From assembly GCA_905221605.1 (NCBI GenBank), contig CAJNDS010002176.1, positions 473,800 to 533,799 on the forward strand: a stretch of 60,000 bases of DNA. Reading direction: 5' to 3'. Origin of the DNA: Symbiodinium natans (taxonomy: Eukaryota; Sar; Dinophyceae; Suessiales; Symbiodiniaceae). Below are positions 24,976-35,082 of this stretch, piece by piece. The stretch's first letter is position 1, and every line of letters begins with the position of its first letter. The translations under genes and the position numbers were made by a program. The notes beneath the pieces are model-generated. The model saw only the letters and a list, made by a program, of their open reading frames with translations. It was not told the origin of the DNA and made no database searches.

Positions 24976-25137
24976 AGATTGACGAACGTGCTGCACTCGA
25001 CCGGAAAAGTTAGCTGCGACGGTTGCTCTCGAGTGATTGAGGCTGTTGTGTGCAAGTACTGTAAGAACAAAATGTCTGGGAAGACGAGTCGTCTTGCCTC
25101 ACACTATGTCAGAACACTTGTCAGAAATAGCGTGTAA
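24976..25137 (+). CDS. BED-type zinc-finger-like fragment
   Basis: The frame ends ...VVCKYCKNKMSGKTSRLASH and stops at 25137. Its layout (C-x2-C, Gly-Lys spacer, Ser-Arg-Leu, His) resembles the first half of a BED finger as found at the N-terminus of hAT-type transposases (family knowledge). The expected last His/Cys ligand after the His is not seen. On the opposite strand at 25104-25289 a reading contains TVKSHLEESHK, which resembles the second half of such a finger, so the two may be a rearranged or inverted remnant. No catalytic domain follows. Confidence 0.25.
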   Translation, partial: RLTNVLHSTGKVSCDGCSRVIEAVVCKYCKNKMSGKTSRLASHYVRTLVRNSV

Positions 25138-25846
25138 AGCCAAACCGTAAGAGCTTGTCCTGGAGTCGAGGCAGGTATGGCATCTGGCAGCTCTGGTGTA
25201 TGATGATGGGGGTTTCCCAAAAAGTTCGTGATGCCTTTCTTTTTGTGACTCTCCTCTAAATGGGATTTTACTGTATTTCTGGATGTCAACGGGGACCCAA
25301 GTTTTTTTCAATTTTGAAACACCCATGCGTCGCGATGAGGATGGTTTTTTCAGTCATTCTTGAGCAGTGAATTGACTATCTTGGTTTCTCAGTTGCAGTT
25401 TCTAAAGTGCCATGTTGTCAGGGTGGTTTAAAGGCTTTATGGGGACCAGAGCTTGGTTTTGTTGGGTATTTGGGGATGTCCCTGCGGAAGAGCAACCCAA
25501 GTGAAAACCTCTCAGCAGTGGCAGATGACCGTCCCTGGTGTCCGACACTCTCAAATCGGAGGCAGGCAGGCTATATGGCAGCACACAGCTACCTGTAGAC
25601 GCTGGTTGTTTTGCGATGGTGCGGGATCATTCTCTGTGTAGTTCTCTCATTCAGGGCCCCTTCTTGGGTCCTATGTATGTGTATAGTACAGGCACCCGCA
25701 TAAAAAAGAGCCCCCGAAGAGAACCTTGTTTTAGAGAGCTACCCATATCTCGTTGCTTTTGCGAGTGGTGAACTTCATGAAGTCTGCTCTCCGTAGCCGC
25801 GGCGCAATGCAGCGCAAGCAAGCCGGCCAATTGCTTCGGGGTTTCA
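25138..25846. other. stretch with no supportable gene
   Basis: Only short frames, apart from the opposite-strand finger-like reading described for the preceding feature. Confidence 0.5.
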
Positions 25847-25938
25847 TGGGGTTTAGGGTTCAGGGTTTAGGGTTTAGGGTTTAGGGTTCAGGGTTTAGGG
25901 TTTAAGGTTTAGGGTTCAGGGTTTAGGGGTTAGGGTTT
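25847..25938 (+). repeat. telomere-type array, TTTAGGG with TTCAGGG variants
   Basis: About twelve units with interspersed TTCAGGG and TTTAAGG. A short TTTGGGG run follows at 26070-26103. Confidence 0.85.
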
Positions 25939-26102
25939 TGCGGCTTGGGGGCCATAGCTACGTACTTAAGGCCAGGGAGGGGCCATGAGAATCGTGGCCC
26001 AAGCGGGTCGGCGTGAACCTTCTGCGCTTGGAGGCGCCCAAGGGTGCGGGAGATTGAAGGGGAGAACCCTTGGTTTGGGGTTTGGGGTTTGGGGTTTAGG
26101 GC

Positions 26103-26215
26103 CAGGTAGGCCCTTGGGACATTTTATCTTTTTTTCGGTACTGGGTTTAGGAGGATCACATTCAGGACTGTTTGTCAGAGGGCCTTTCGGGCCAGCCTAG
26201 CTTACGAGGACCCAG
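26103..26215 (+). repeat. dispersed repeat family B, copy 2
   Basis: Partner of 8663-8795. Here it directly abuts a family A copy, the GGACCCAGAGTAGG block beginning at 26206, so the two families may be parts of one longer element. Confidence 0.6.
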
Positions 26216-26317
26216 AGTAGGAGGCCCTTATTCCCTTTTCAGGGGCTTCGGTTCCCTTCTATGCCCCTTGAAACCAAAAAGGGCATCCTTTTCTGTCTAG
26301 GTTACTCTTGGGCCTAG
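26206..26317 (+). repeat. dispersed repeat family A, intergenic copy
   Basis: Blocks AGGACCCAGAGTAGG, GGCCCTTATTCCCTTTT, GGTTCCCTTCTATG, TTGAAACCAAAAAGGGCATCC and AGGTTACTCTTGGGCCTAG. Very similar to the sequence inside intron 7 of the propeller gene (31337-31420). Confidence 0.7.
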
Positions 26318-26872
26318 CTTACGCTGCAAAGTAAGCTGAGTTTTGAGAAGGGCCCCTTTTTTGGACATTCCGGGCTTGGGGGCAGGCAGTGTCTTTTAAC
26401 TGGGCCCCCTGACAAAGCAACCAACTCCAAAAAGGGTGACCTTAGTGTAATGCAATGACTGGGCTTCCAAGGCGTAAGCTGTTCGGCCTTGGCCTATGGG
26501 CTCCACGTCTTTTGGGGATCGATTTTCGATTTTTCTGTGCGCCTGTCCATTGGGGTAGGGAAGGAACAAGGTGCCCTGCATAAGTCCTCAAGGGGTCAAG
26601 AAGGCCGGATACAGAGCTCCCTACGGTAACGGGTAAGGTACGGGTTTCGGTTTTCGGGGTTCCTTGGTTCTCTCCCAGAAGTGGAAGAGGGCGAGTTGCG
26701 CGCGTGAATCAGCTGACTGGGAATACATGACAAAGGCGGGTTTCCGATATTTGGGGGGGTACCTTATTGGGGCCCTTATGACAAGGGGAATCCTACTATT
26801 TAAGGGACTCTGTATTAGGTGTGCCCCTATGTTCGTAAACCCCCTTAAGGGTAGGGAGAAGCTGGCGATGCC

Positions 26873-29800
26873 ATGGCCAACGTTAAACGTTGCTTCTTTG
26901 CGTGGATCCTGTCAAGCAGCGCCACGGCGACGTGGTACGACTGGGTGTACCAGATGGGTTCTGCTGAAAATGAGCTCGGCAGGTGCGTGCGAAGTGATTC
27001 TGCAGGGAACGTGCTTGTCCTGGGCGATACGCTTGGGAACTTCTCGGGCGCAAGCGCCAGCGCAGGCGGAAAAGACCTGATCTTGGTGAAAGTGAGCGGA
27101 ACCGGAGCATACCAGTGGAGCGTGCAGAGGGGCACAGCCACCGACGACTACGGCATGGCTCTGGAGGTGGATACTTCAGGCAACAGCTATCTGGCTGGCT
27201 ATACCAACGGTGGGCTGGATGGACAGAGCAACGCGGGAAGCTGGGATGGATACGTGATGAAGGTGGACTCCGCGGGCTCCTGGCAGTGGACCACCCAGCG
27301 CGGCGGAACCTCGGATGACAGATTCAACGCGCTGGCGCTGGACAGCTCAGCCAACTTGGTCAGCAGGATGTACTTTGGAAACTGTTGTTCCTAAACTCCC
27401 TAAAGTCCCTAAACTCCCTAAACTCCCCCCGCAAAGTCTTGTGTGCGTCATGCTTCATGTGCAAAGTGCACCGAAAAAGAGCAGAGCCTCAGGTTGTCGC
27501 TGGCGCGTCGTTCGGGGATGTCGATAGCCAAAGCAACTCTGGGGACTATGACTTGCTGGTCATGAAGCATCTTGACCCCGGATGTTCCCTCTTATATACG
27601 TAGTCCTTAATAGCGGGCTTATAGTACCCCTTATTTGTAATCCCTTTTTAGGGTTTGAGGGCACTGTTCGTTTTACGTGTCGGAATGTTCACCCACAATT
27701 GCAACGACCGTCTGCCATTCTTCGGCTTTCCTCTGGCTGGTTCTCAGTAGGGAATAACGAGGGCCCTATGCCCTCATTCCTTCATTCCCTACTAAGAACC
27801 AGGGGGTCCTCTTCGGGGGATCTCCCAAGTTCCCTCAGGTTTAGCAGTGCCGGCACATGGCAGTGGACCAGCCAGAGGGGCACTACCTCCAAGGACCCTT
27901 CGTGTTCGGGATGAGAGTACATCCCATGTTGGGGTTCCCAACATACCACCCCAGAAAACAAAATACCAAACATCTGAAGTCCTTGAAGCTCCACTGCGCG
28001 GGAAACTGGGCCCCGCACAGCATCCCTTTCTGTTAGAATCTTGTGGGGGCCTTTTGGGGTTCGGGCGCTAGGACACGCTTTATTGCGTCACCATTGACTC
28101 CGGTGACAACATCATTGCGGGTGGTGACACTTTTGGCGCACTGGATGGCCACTCTTCTTCCGGAGGTGGGGACTTCGTAGTCTCCAAGTATGATGCTTGG
28201 CAGCCCTGTGGTTCCCCTTGTTGCCTTGTGTTGTTTTTCAAAGTTCCCTTATACAGCAACCAGCCCAAAAAAGGGTAGCCTTTTTGTAATATGGTTGCTG
28301 GGCTACCAAGGATAGCAGTGGGAACTGGCTCTGGACAGGACAGTTTGGTTCGACTGACACGGCGGATGATACGGTAAGGGCGGTGAAGGTCGATGGCAGC
28401 GACAACATCTACGTGTTTGGCAATACGAGAGGTTCGTGGTCGGGGTACACAAATGCAGGCGAAGGTGATCTAGTTCTCATGAAGCTGGATGGCTCGGATG
28501 GAAGTGCGCTGTGGGCCAAGCAGCGCGGATCCACTCAACATGACTGGGGTAACAGCCTGGAGCTTGAATCTTGGGTCGCATGTATTGCGAACCCCCAGAA
28601 GGATCCTTAATGAGCAGGGTTGCGTCGAGCCAATACAAAGCCCTGCAGCCTCAATCCGAAAGTCTCAAAGAGTTTAAGGGTTTAAGGGGTTTAGACACAT
28701 GGCTGCGCCGCTCGAACCATGACGACGGTAAACCTTCCTTTTCCTTGGATTCGGAAGTCTGCACTGGCTTGAAGATCCTTGAAGTTGTGCTTTTCGAAAG
28801 TGTGTCAGCAGCCCAAACCTGGCCTTCCTGCCGAGGATTTGGTCAACAGTCGGATCTTTGTCGGCGGCTACACAAACGGGAACCTGGATGGGCACACCTC
28901 CGGGGGAGAGTACGAAACCTTCGTAATGGAGTTGGACCTTGATGGTGTTTGGGATAGCACCACCATCTACGGCACCGGCGCCAGGGACCTCTCAGCCAGC
29001 CTCCACTTAGACAGCACGAACAACTTTGTTTTCACCGGCTACACGACCGGGTCTTGGTCCGGATTCTCCAACGCAGGAGGCGATGACCTCATCATTGTGG
29101 CAGCTCTCCACACGACCACCACGACGAGCAGCCTGAGCACCAGCACCAGCACCACGAGAAGCAGTTCTTCGACGACTTCCACGTCGTTCACGACCTCCAT
29201 GACCAGTAGAACCACCTCCAGCACCACCGAAACCTCCAGCGCCACCACATCGTCTTCAACCTCCACTGCAACCATGACCACACGTTCTAGCACCACCTCT
29301 ACTTTTACCATCACCTCCAGCTCCAGCATCAGTTCCAGCACCACTTCCGCCACAATCTCTAACACCGCCGCTAGCAGCACCACGACCACCACAACCACCA
29401 CAACTTCCAGCACCGCCACCACCAGCATTACGGCCACCACCATGTCAAGCACCGCCTCCAGCAGAACCACAACCGCCACCATTTCAGTCTCCAACATTTC
29501 CGCCACCACAAGTTCTAGCACTACCTCCAGCATCACTTCCAGTAGCACTTCCAGCGTTACTTCCAGCACCTCCTCCAGCACCTCCTCCAGCACCACGTCC
29601 ACCTCCAGCATCACCTCCAGCATCACTTCCAGCATCACTTCCACCGCCACTTCTACCGCCACTTCCTCCACTGCCTCCGCCACGTCCAGCGCCACCGTGA
29701 GCAACGCTGCCACGGCCACTTCCAGTTCTACTGGCACGGCCAGGTCTACTACCTCCTTTACCGCTGCCACCACCTCCACTGATACCCTCACCGGCACCAC

Positions 29801-31767
29801 AACCTCCGTTACCATGTCTCTGAGCACGCCCGGCAGCACTTCTGTCACCAGTTCTTCCACCACTACCTCCAGTACCGGCTCTAGGCCGTCTGCCACAGGC
29901 AATGCCACCGCAGCGGCGGCATCGGCGATTGAGGATATCGAAGCGGAGCAGGCCAGCTTGGCGCAGCACGCCTTTGCATTGGCGGCTTCGTCCTCGGAGG
30001 AAGTGGTGGAAATCAGGAGGGATGCTGATGGCGTCATCGCCATTGCTGCTGCCATAAAGTCATCCGGAAACACCAGCCAGTTCAACATCTCGGATGGTGA
30101 TCTGGTAGTGACGTTGCCCAGGGTGCTGGTGCTGGCCGCAGCTGATGGCGGGCTGGCATCCCTGGTACTTGCCCACTTCACCCAGCAGTCCGAGATCGTC
30201 ACTGTCTTGCAGGAAGCCTCCGTGAACACCACGCTGGGCAGCGCGCCCGTGAGCGTGGTGCTGTTTAAAGCAGATGGCACTGAGTGGACTGGGCCCTTGA
30301 CCGCCCCGCTTCAGCTCTCCCTACCTTTGAATGAGAATGTCACAGGCGCGAAGAGCAGAGGCAGCTGTGTCTTTTGGGATGTGGAAGCCGGCAGGTGGTC
30401 GACTGATGGCATTTCGACCCTGGCAGTGGATGGCGAGAGAGCAGTTTGCGAAACAACGCATTTGTCCTTGTTCGCGTTTGTGCTTGAAACCATCATAGCA
30501 GTGATCCTTTGCTCAGCAGCAGCCAGCATCCTCTCCTTGGAGGGCTTGCAAAACCTTGCGCGATGGCATTGGGCTGGCTCTTTGCCAGCCGTGCTTCATT
30601 GGACAGCATTGTTGATGGCAATCGTTGTGCTGGTGATGTCGAGGCAAGCTGACAAGAGGCACAAAGACTATCTAGCAAAGCTACGGGAAGTGGTTGGCCA
30701 AAGCAATCAAAACAGTCAAAGCAATCAGCGGGAATCTCGGAAGGAGGTAAGGCGGCGTAAATGTTCAGACTGCAAGCAGGTGTGCGGGACACTTATGATG
30801 GAGTACCGGGCACTCTTTTTGAGCTCGCGGAGCCTGTCCCGGGCGATGTTTTCAAGGCTTCTCTTCCACCAGACAGGCAAGAAGCTTGACGAACTGGAGA
30901 AGATTTATGATGCAGTGGGGCCAACCATTGCGCACGCAAAGGCCATGGCCGCTGTACAGCGCTTCAAGAATGCCACGACCTTGAAGAAAGCCCGGATGCT
31001 GTTCTGGGCCAACAATTCCTGGAACCGGGTCGTGGCGCCCTCCCTCGTGCACTCCTGCACTTTTCAGAGCCACTTATGCATATTATTGTTACTGTTCTTG
31101 CTGTCACTGTTGTGCCATGGTCTTTTTCAATTTTCAACCCTTTCTCAAGCCTAAAAATAAGATTCAGGGGCCACACCCCCCTTGTAAATGAGGTTTGCTC
31201 ATCTTCTGCGAGCTCTACAGCGAGTGGGCCGTGATGGCCGCGTTCTGCAACATCGGGGCCCTGGCACCGGGCCAGGGCCCAGACTGCGAATCCTTCGGCA
31301 GCGTGGCAGAGCTCGTGGCCCGGCTACTAAAAAAGCTAGGACCCAGAGCAGGCCCTTATTCCCTTTTTTTGGGAGATTAGGTTCCATTATAAACCCCGTT
31401 AAACCAAAAAGCTGGGTTCTTACGTGAAAAAGCTGAGGTGGTGAGGTCTGCCTTCTTGTCAACTTTGTCGACGGTCTTAGGTGCACTGCCCTTAATGATC
31501 GTACTTCTGCTGCTACCGAGAAGTCTCAGATGCCCCATCGGAGTCCCCATCGTGTCAATATTCTTACTGGCCTGCATGTGCGTGGTCTCCATCTTCCTCT
31601 CGAATGTCGCGGAAGAAGATGCGCTCAGCTGGTTCATTGGAGGCTTGTACGGCATATTCAATTCAATGCTGGCTCTTCCCTCTGCTTTCGCCCTTACCGG
31701 CTTATGGTGGCTCGTTAGATTCCAGAACGACCTCGAGCAAATGTGTCTCTGGTTTGAGGCGCGGTAA
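26873..31767 (+). CDS. seven-repeat beta-propeller / Ser-Thr-rich / GPS membrane protein
   Basis: Proposed exons: 26873-27358, 27493-27566, 27839-27893, 28072-28191, 28311-28565, 28836-31119, 31193-31314 and 31438-31767. Phases agree and the sum is 1,242 codons. The ATG has a Kozak-like context (gccATGG) and starts a weak signal peptide (KRCFFAWILSSSATA). Residues about 20-418 hold seven SBBP-type repeats (GDTLGN, GYTNGG, GASFGD, GDTFGA, GNTRGS, GYTNGN, GYTTGS), enough for one seven-bladed propeller. Residues about 418-694 are almost only Ser/Thr, a likely O-glycosylated stalk. A GAIN-like region ends in a GPS motif: CVFWD at about 841, HLS at about 872. Membrane segments follow (about 875-897, 913-935, 1080-1100, and two or three more), with a basic/coiled cytoplasmic part between. 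The likely role is a surface adhesion or sensing receptor. The first six exons are firm; joins 6/7 and 7/8 are less sure. Confidence 0.75.
27359..27492 (+). other. intron 1 (GT-AG) of propeller gene
   Basis: Joins ...DSSANL to VVAGASFGD in phase 0, restoring a normal SBBP repeat. It contains three TCCCTAAA(C/G) units, a degenerate telomere-like motif. Confidence 0.75.
27567..27838 (+). other. intron 2 (GC-AG) with internal foldback
   Basis: The donor ATGAA|GCATC and acceptor CCCTCAG|GTTTAG give ...LLVMK-FSSAGTWQW, which only a GC donor allows in frame. A foldback occupies 27737-27802: CTGGTTCTCAGTAGGGAAT pairs with the complement of ATTCCCTACTAAGAACCAG, with a GAGGG/CCCTC inner stem. Confidence 0.75.
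27894..28071 (+). other. intron 3 (GA-AG) of propeller gene
   Basis: TCCAAG|GACCC ... GCTAG|GACAC joins SQRGTTSKD to TLYCVTID in frame. AGGAC is present at both ends, so the exact cut is ambiguous and could be a duplicated target site. Confidence 0.7.
28192..28310 (+). other. intron 4 (GA-AG) with terminal inverted repeats
   Basis: TAT|GATGC ... CCAAG|GATAG joins VVSKY to DSSGNWLW in frame. The ends are inverted copies: CTTGGCAGCCC near the 5' end and GGGCTACCAAG at the 3' end (one mismatch). GAT is duplicated at the two boundaries. This is the form expected of an introner-type insertion. Confidence 0.75.
28566..28835 (+). other. intron 5 (GA-AG) of propeller gene
   Basis: GAGCTT|GAATC ... 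GCCGAG|GATTTG joins GNSLEL to DLVNSRIFVGGYTNG, restoring the sixth repeat. No GT donor gives this frame. Confidence 0.7.
31337..31420 (+). repeat. dispersed repeat family A copy inside intron 7
   Basis: AGGACCCAGAGCAGG, CCCTTATTCCCTTTTTTTGGG, GGTTCCATTATAAACCCC and TTAAACCAAAAAG match the intergenic copies at 16877 and 26206. It fills most of the 123-nt intron 31315-31437. Confidence 0.65.
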
Positions 31768-31914
31768 ATTCATTTCAAGCAGTTAGTAATGCTTCTCGTG
31801 CAAGAAATGCCCGGCCCAGAGAGAGTTCTACGTCCAGAGCCTAATGGCCCAAAGCAAAGCTTCTTTCCATGTAACAACGGCCATGAAGCTTTGGGGTTGC
31901 CACGCTAAGTCCAG

Positions 31915-32061
31915 GCCGATGGAGAAGCCCACAGGGATGACGCCGAGGCAGCGGACCTCATGGTTGAAGAGGACATACTGGTTACAGATGTTAAGGCGGA
32001 CTTCGTGATTGACAAGGAGATCGTCTTTGAAGACGACCTGATGATAACCTCCTCGTTGTGA
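31915..32061 (+). CDS. possible acidic exon downstream of receptor gene
   Basis: One frame is strikingly acidic and patterned (VEEDILVTDVKADFVIDKE) and ends at a TGA at 32059-32061. It is preceded by AG acceptor-like sites. It might be a further exon of an alternative transcript of the receptor gene or a separate gene. No family recognised. Confidence 0.25.
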   Translation, partial: ADGEAHRDDAEAADLMVEEDILVTDVKADFVIDKEIVFEDDLMITSSL

Positions 32062-32760
32062 TGAACGAGAGCAACACGCCGTAAAACCAGGTGCCCGAAT
32101 CAACACGCATAAAGCTAAGATAATATGTGCGACAATCACATAGCAGCGAGTAGAGTGTCTGTTTCGGCTTAGAATTCCTTCCCCCGGAGGCTTATGTGAA
32201 CCCGGCCCCCATGTGCGTACCTACGCTACAGCACCTCATCCCGGCAAGCAGTTGCGGGCAAAGCAAGCAAGAATCTTGCTGTGAAGCATAATTAGGTTGT
32301 TTGTGTCTTGCCATGCCACAAGCTTCCTTCATGACGCGGCCTGCACATCCATGTTTCACTAGCTCTTTGCTGCCTCTGCCCAAGGCAGGGCGGCCACCGA
32401 TTTCCTCCACAGAAACACCCTGTGTGTGTGGAAAAGGCCCAGCAACACGTGAGGATCCCTTTGGCCACTAATGTGATGAACCCTCTTCTACGATTATGAA
32501 TGTAGATATGTATATATGTATATATGTATCTATGTATATATGTATATATGTATATATGTATATATGTATACATGTATACATATGTATATATGTATACATG
32601 TATACATGTATACATACATACATTTGTATGCACGTGTGAAGGCATGCGAGGCTGCTGGACCCAGTCGCAGCTCCGACTTTCCTCACGGTTTCTCCGGAAG
32701 AGTGCCGAGCAAAGAAGCCGTTCGAGGTCGTTGGAAGAAGATTCGCCACGCGATTCGCCA
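32062..32760. repeat. unannotated sequence with (TATATGTA)n microsatellite
   Basis: A TATG/TATA/CATG-type microsatellite spans about 32503-32624 and generates artificial Tyr/Ile/Met-rich frames on both strands. No gene seen in the flanks. Confidence 0.85.
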
Positions 32761-32826
32761 TGTTTAGGGTTTAGGGTTTAGGGTTTAGGGTTTAGGGTTT
32801 AGGGTTTAGGGTTTAGGGTCTAGGGT
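32761..32826 (+). repeat. telomere-type array TTTAGGG x about 9
   Basis: Nine heptamers, nearly perfect, immediately upstream of a family C dispersed repeat copy. Confidence 0.95.
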
Positions 32827-32849
32827 CGGCAGACAATCTTGGAACCTTG

Positions 32850-32985
32850 TGTCAATTTTCACTGCTTAAGAGTGTGCTAGATTTCGAAATCTTTGCTCAG
32901 GGAGCGTTCAGAGCAAAACTAGAAAATCGCATAACTCCTTGTCTTCTTCGAGGATGCTAGCAGCTAGCATTTCTGGCGCCTATGC
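32850..32985 (+). repeat. dispersed repeat family C, copy 1
   Basis: Matches 58556-58690 imperfectly. Shared blocks are CTGCTTAAGAG, ATCTTTGCTCAG/ATCTTGCTCAG, GTTCAGAGCAA, GTCTTCTTCG and AGCATTTCTGGC. Each copy lies within a few hundred bases downstream of a telomere-type array. Confidence 0.6.
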
Positions 32986-33302
32986 AGCACTTTCAAATGG
33001 AAAAACATTTTTGTATTAAACCAATTGCTTGTGCCGCTCTTCGTTGTAGCATCATCTCATCATTGTTGTTTTGCGTTGTTGGGGTTTCATGTTTTGGAGG
33101 GGGCCGTCTCCAGTGCCCCGGGCATGAAATAACGATGGGGTAACCCTGAAAGCTTGTGGACAGAAACAAATTTAGCCAGACGATGCCCAGCAGCAGGAAG
33201 TATCCATAATTTTAACGCTACGCGACCCGCCTCGGCCCGGCCCAGCGCATCCGCGTGAGCATGGTGATTCCGCAGCGCCCAAGTCGCTGGACCCCAAGCA
33301 AT

Positions 33303-33420
33303 AAGGGTTGGGTTGAGGGTTGAGGGTTGAGGGTTCCGGGTTTATGGTTTATGGTTTGGGGTTTGGGGTTGAGGGTTAGTTTAGGGCTCAAGGTTCACGC
33401 TTTGGGGTTGAGGGTTCGGC
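33303..33420 (+). repeat. degenerate telomere-like G-rich repeats
   Basis: Runs of TTGAGGG, TTTATGG, TTTGGGG and similar heptamer derivatives. They lead into the poly-G tract that follows. Confidence 0.7.
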
Positions 33421-33454
33421 TTGGAGTGATCGTAGGGTGGGCGACTGTTGGGGT

Positions 33455-33652
<198 letters not shown>

Positions 33653-34987
33653 GAACAACGCCGTTCAGCTGGTTCTCCTGGCGAACCATTTTGCTTGCGG
33701 ACCCAGGACGTGGGGGGGGTAGGGGGATGTCAGGAAGCGCCCTGCTGGGATGGGCTGCAACTGCCTCTGGTCCTGGCGAGACATCCGCTTGCGGACCCTC
33801 GTCTCCTAGGGGGGGGTACCCATTTGAAGCAAAAAAAGGGCCGAGAGGGGGGTGCCTGTTTTGACAACCTATACACCTTCGGCCCGAGGCCTGGGCGGAT
33901 ATTGGAATTGTGTTTTGTAGCAACAACAGCATGGTGTTGATCTCTTCGCAAGAAACCACTTGTGCTTCGTGATGCAGGCGATTCCAAGACGTCGAAATTA
34001 TCTTTACCATCTCTGGCAGTCTTCCTCGCAGAAGCACACAGCTGGATCACAGATATCGCTTCGATGCCGAGAGTCTAGCCGAATGCCCGTCGAGATTGAG
34101 CCCAGCCAAGTTCTATTGGACCCCCTAAAGCCTAAAACCCTAAACCCTGCACCCTGTACCCGGAAAACCCTAAACCTTCACTGCCGTGTTGGAGGATGGA
34201 AGTCTGGCCTTCTGGCTTGAGCACAGACGATGGTACCACGGACGACGAGAAGGCAGGTCGAGCAACAAGCCACATCCCTTGCAGTGTGAGTTTCGGAGTG
34301 AATGCAGGTACTGATGAGCCGGTGCTTCGAGACAAGATAAGGAGTGTTGCTTGAGCTCGCACTTTCTGTCGGATAGGTGTGCTTGAAGGTAGATGGCTCA
34401 CGCGTGCCTCCACGAGATGTGCCACATTGTCACATGTATAGGGAGAGTGGGCATGAAGGAGTTGGGCTTCTCTGAAAATGGCTGCAAGTCTGCACCTCAA
34501 AACCTGCTGCGACCAGCTGCGGCTACTGCTCGACATTTTACCAAGGCCAGGCTTGCAGGGATTCGCGGTCGTACTCTTGCCCTTTGACCAGGATCGGAAG
34601 CTGAGGTTCCGATTCAAAGGAGTGGAAGTCATGTGAAGTCAGGTTCAGCTTCAGGCTGACGAGTTCTTGCTTGCAGGCAAAAGGTCACCATCTCGGATGG
34701 ATCGCAACCTCTCTCAGCACCATCGGAGGATGCATACTGAAGGACATCAGGAAGCACTCAGCAGCAAGGTTCACTTGCCCATGAACCCATGCCCAGGACT
34801 CCAGAGCTATCGTCACCGTCGACTCGTTCATGGATCTGAACACTTTCCCAACTCAGGCCTGGAACCTGACCAGTACTGCAGGTTGAGCTCCAGTTTACAC
34901 ATGTGAGTTGTTGCACACGCCCATGCGCACGCGCACGCACACGCATGCACATGCACACGCACGCATTCGCAAACGCAAACGCGAGCA
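33653..34987. other. stretch with no supportable gene
   Basis: Short frames only. A CCCTAAA-like remnant lies at 34125-34172. Confidence 0.5.
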
Positions 34988-35052
<65 letters not shown>

Positions 35053-35082
35053 TCACTCACTCACTCACTCACTCACTCACTC
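34988..35082 (+). repeat. (AC)n followed by (ACTC)n microsatellite
   Basis: About 59 bp of AC dinucleotides pass into about nine ACTC tetramers. Confidence 0.95.

Noticed and set aside
29039-30280. 413-codon open frame on the minus strand
   Set aside because: It is the complement of the Ser/Thr-rich exon of the propeller gene. ACC/TCC-type codons read backwards give endless Val/Glu/Leu.
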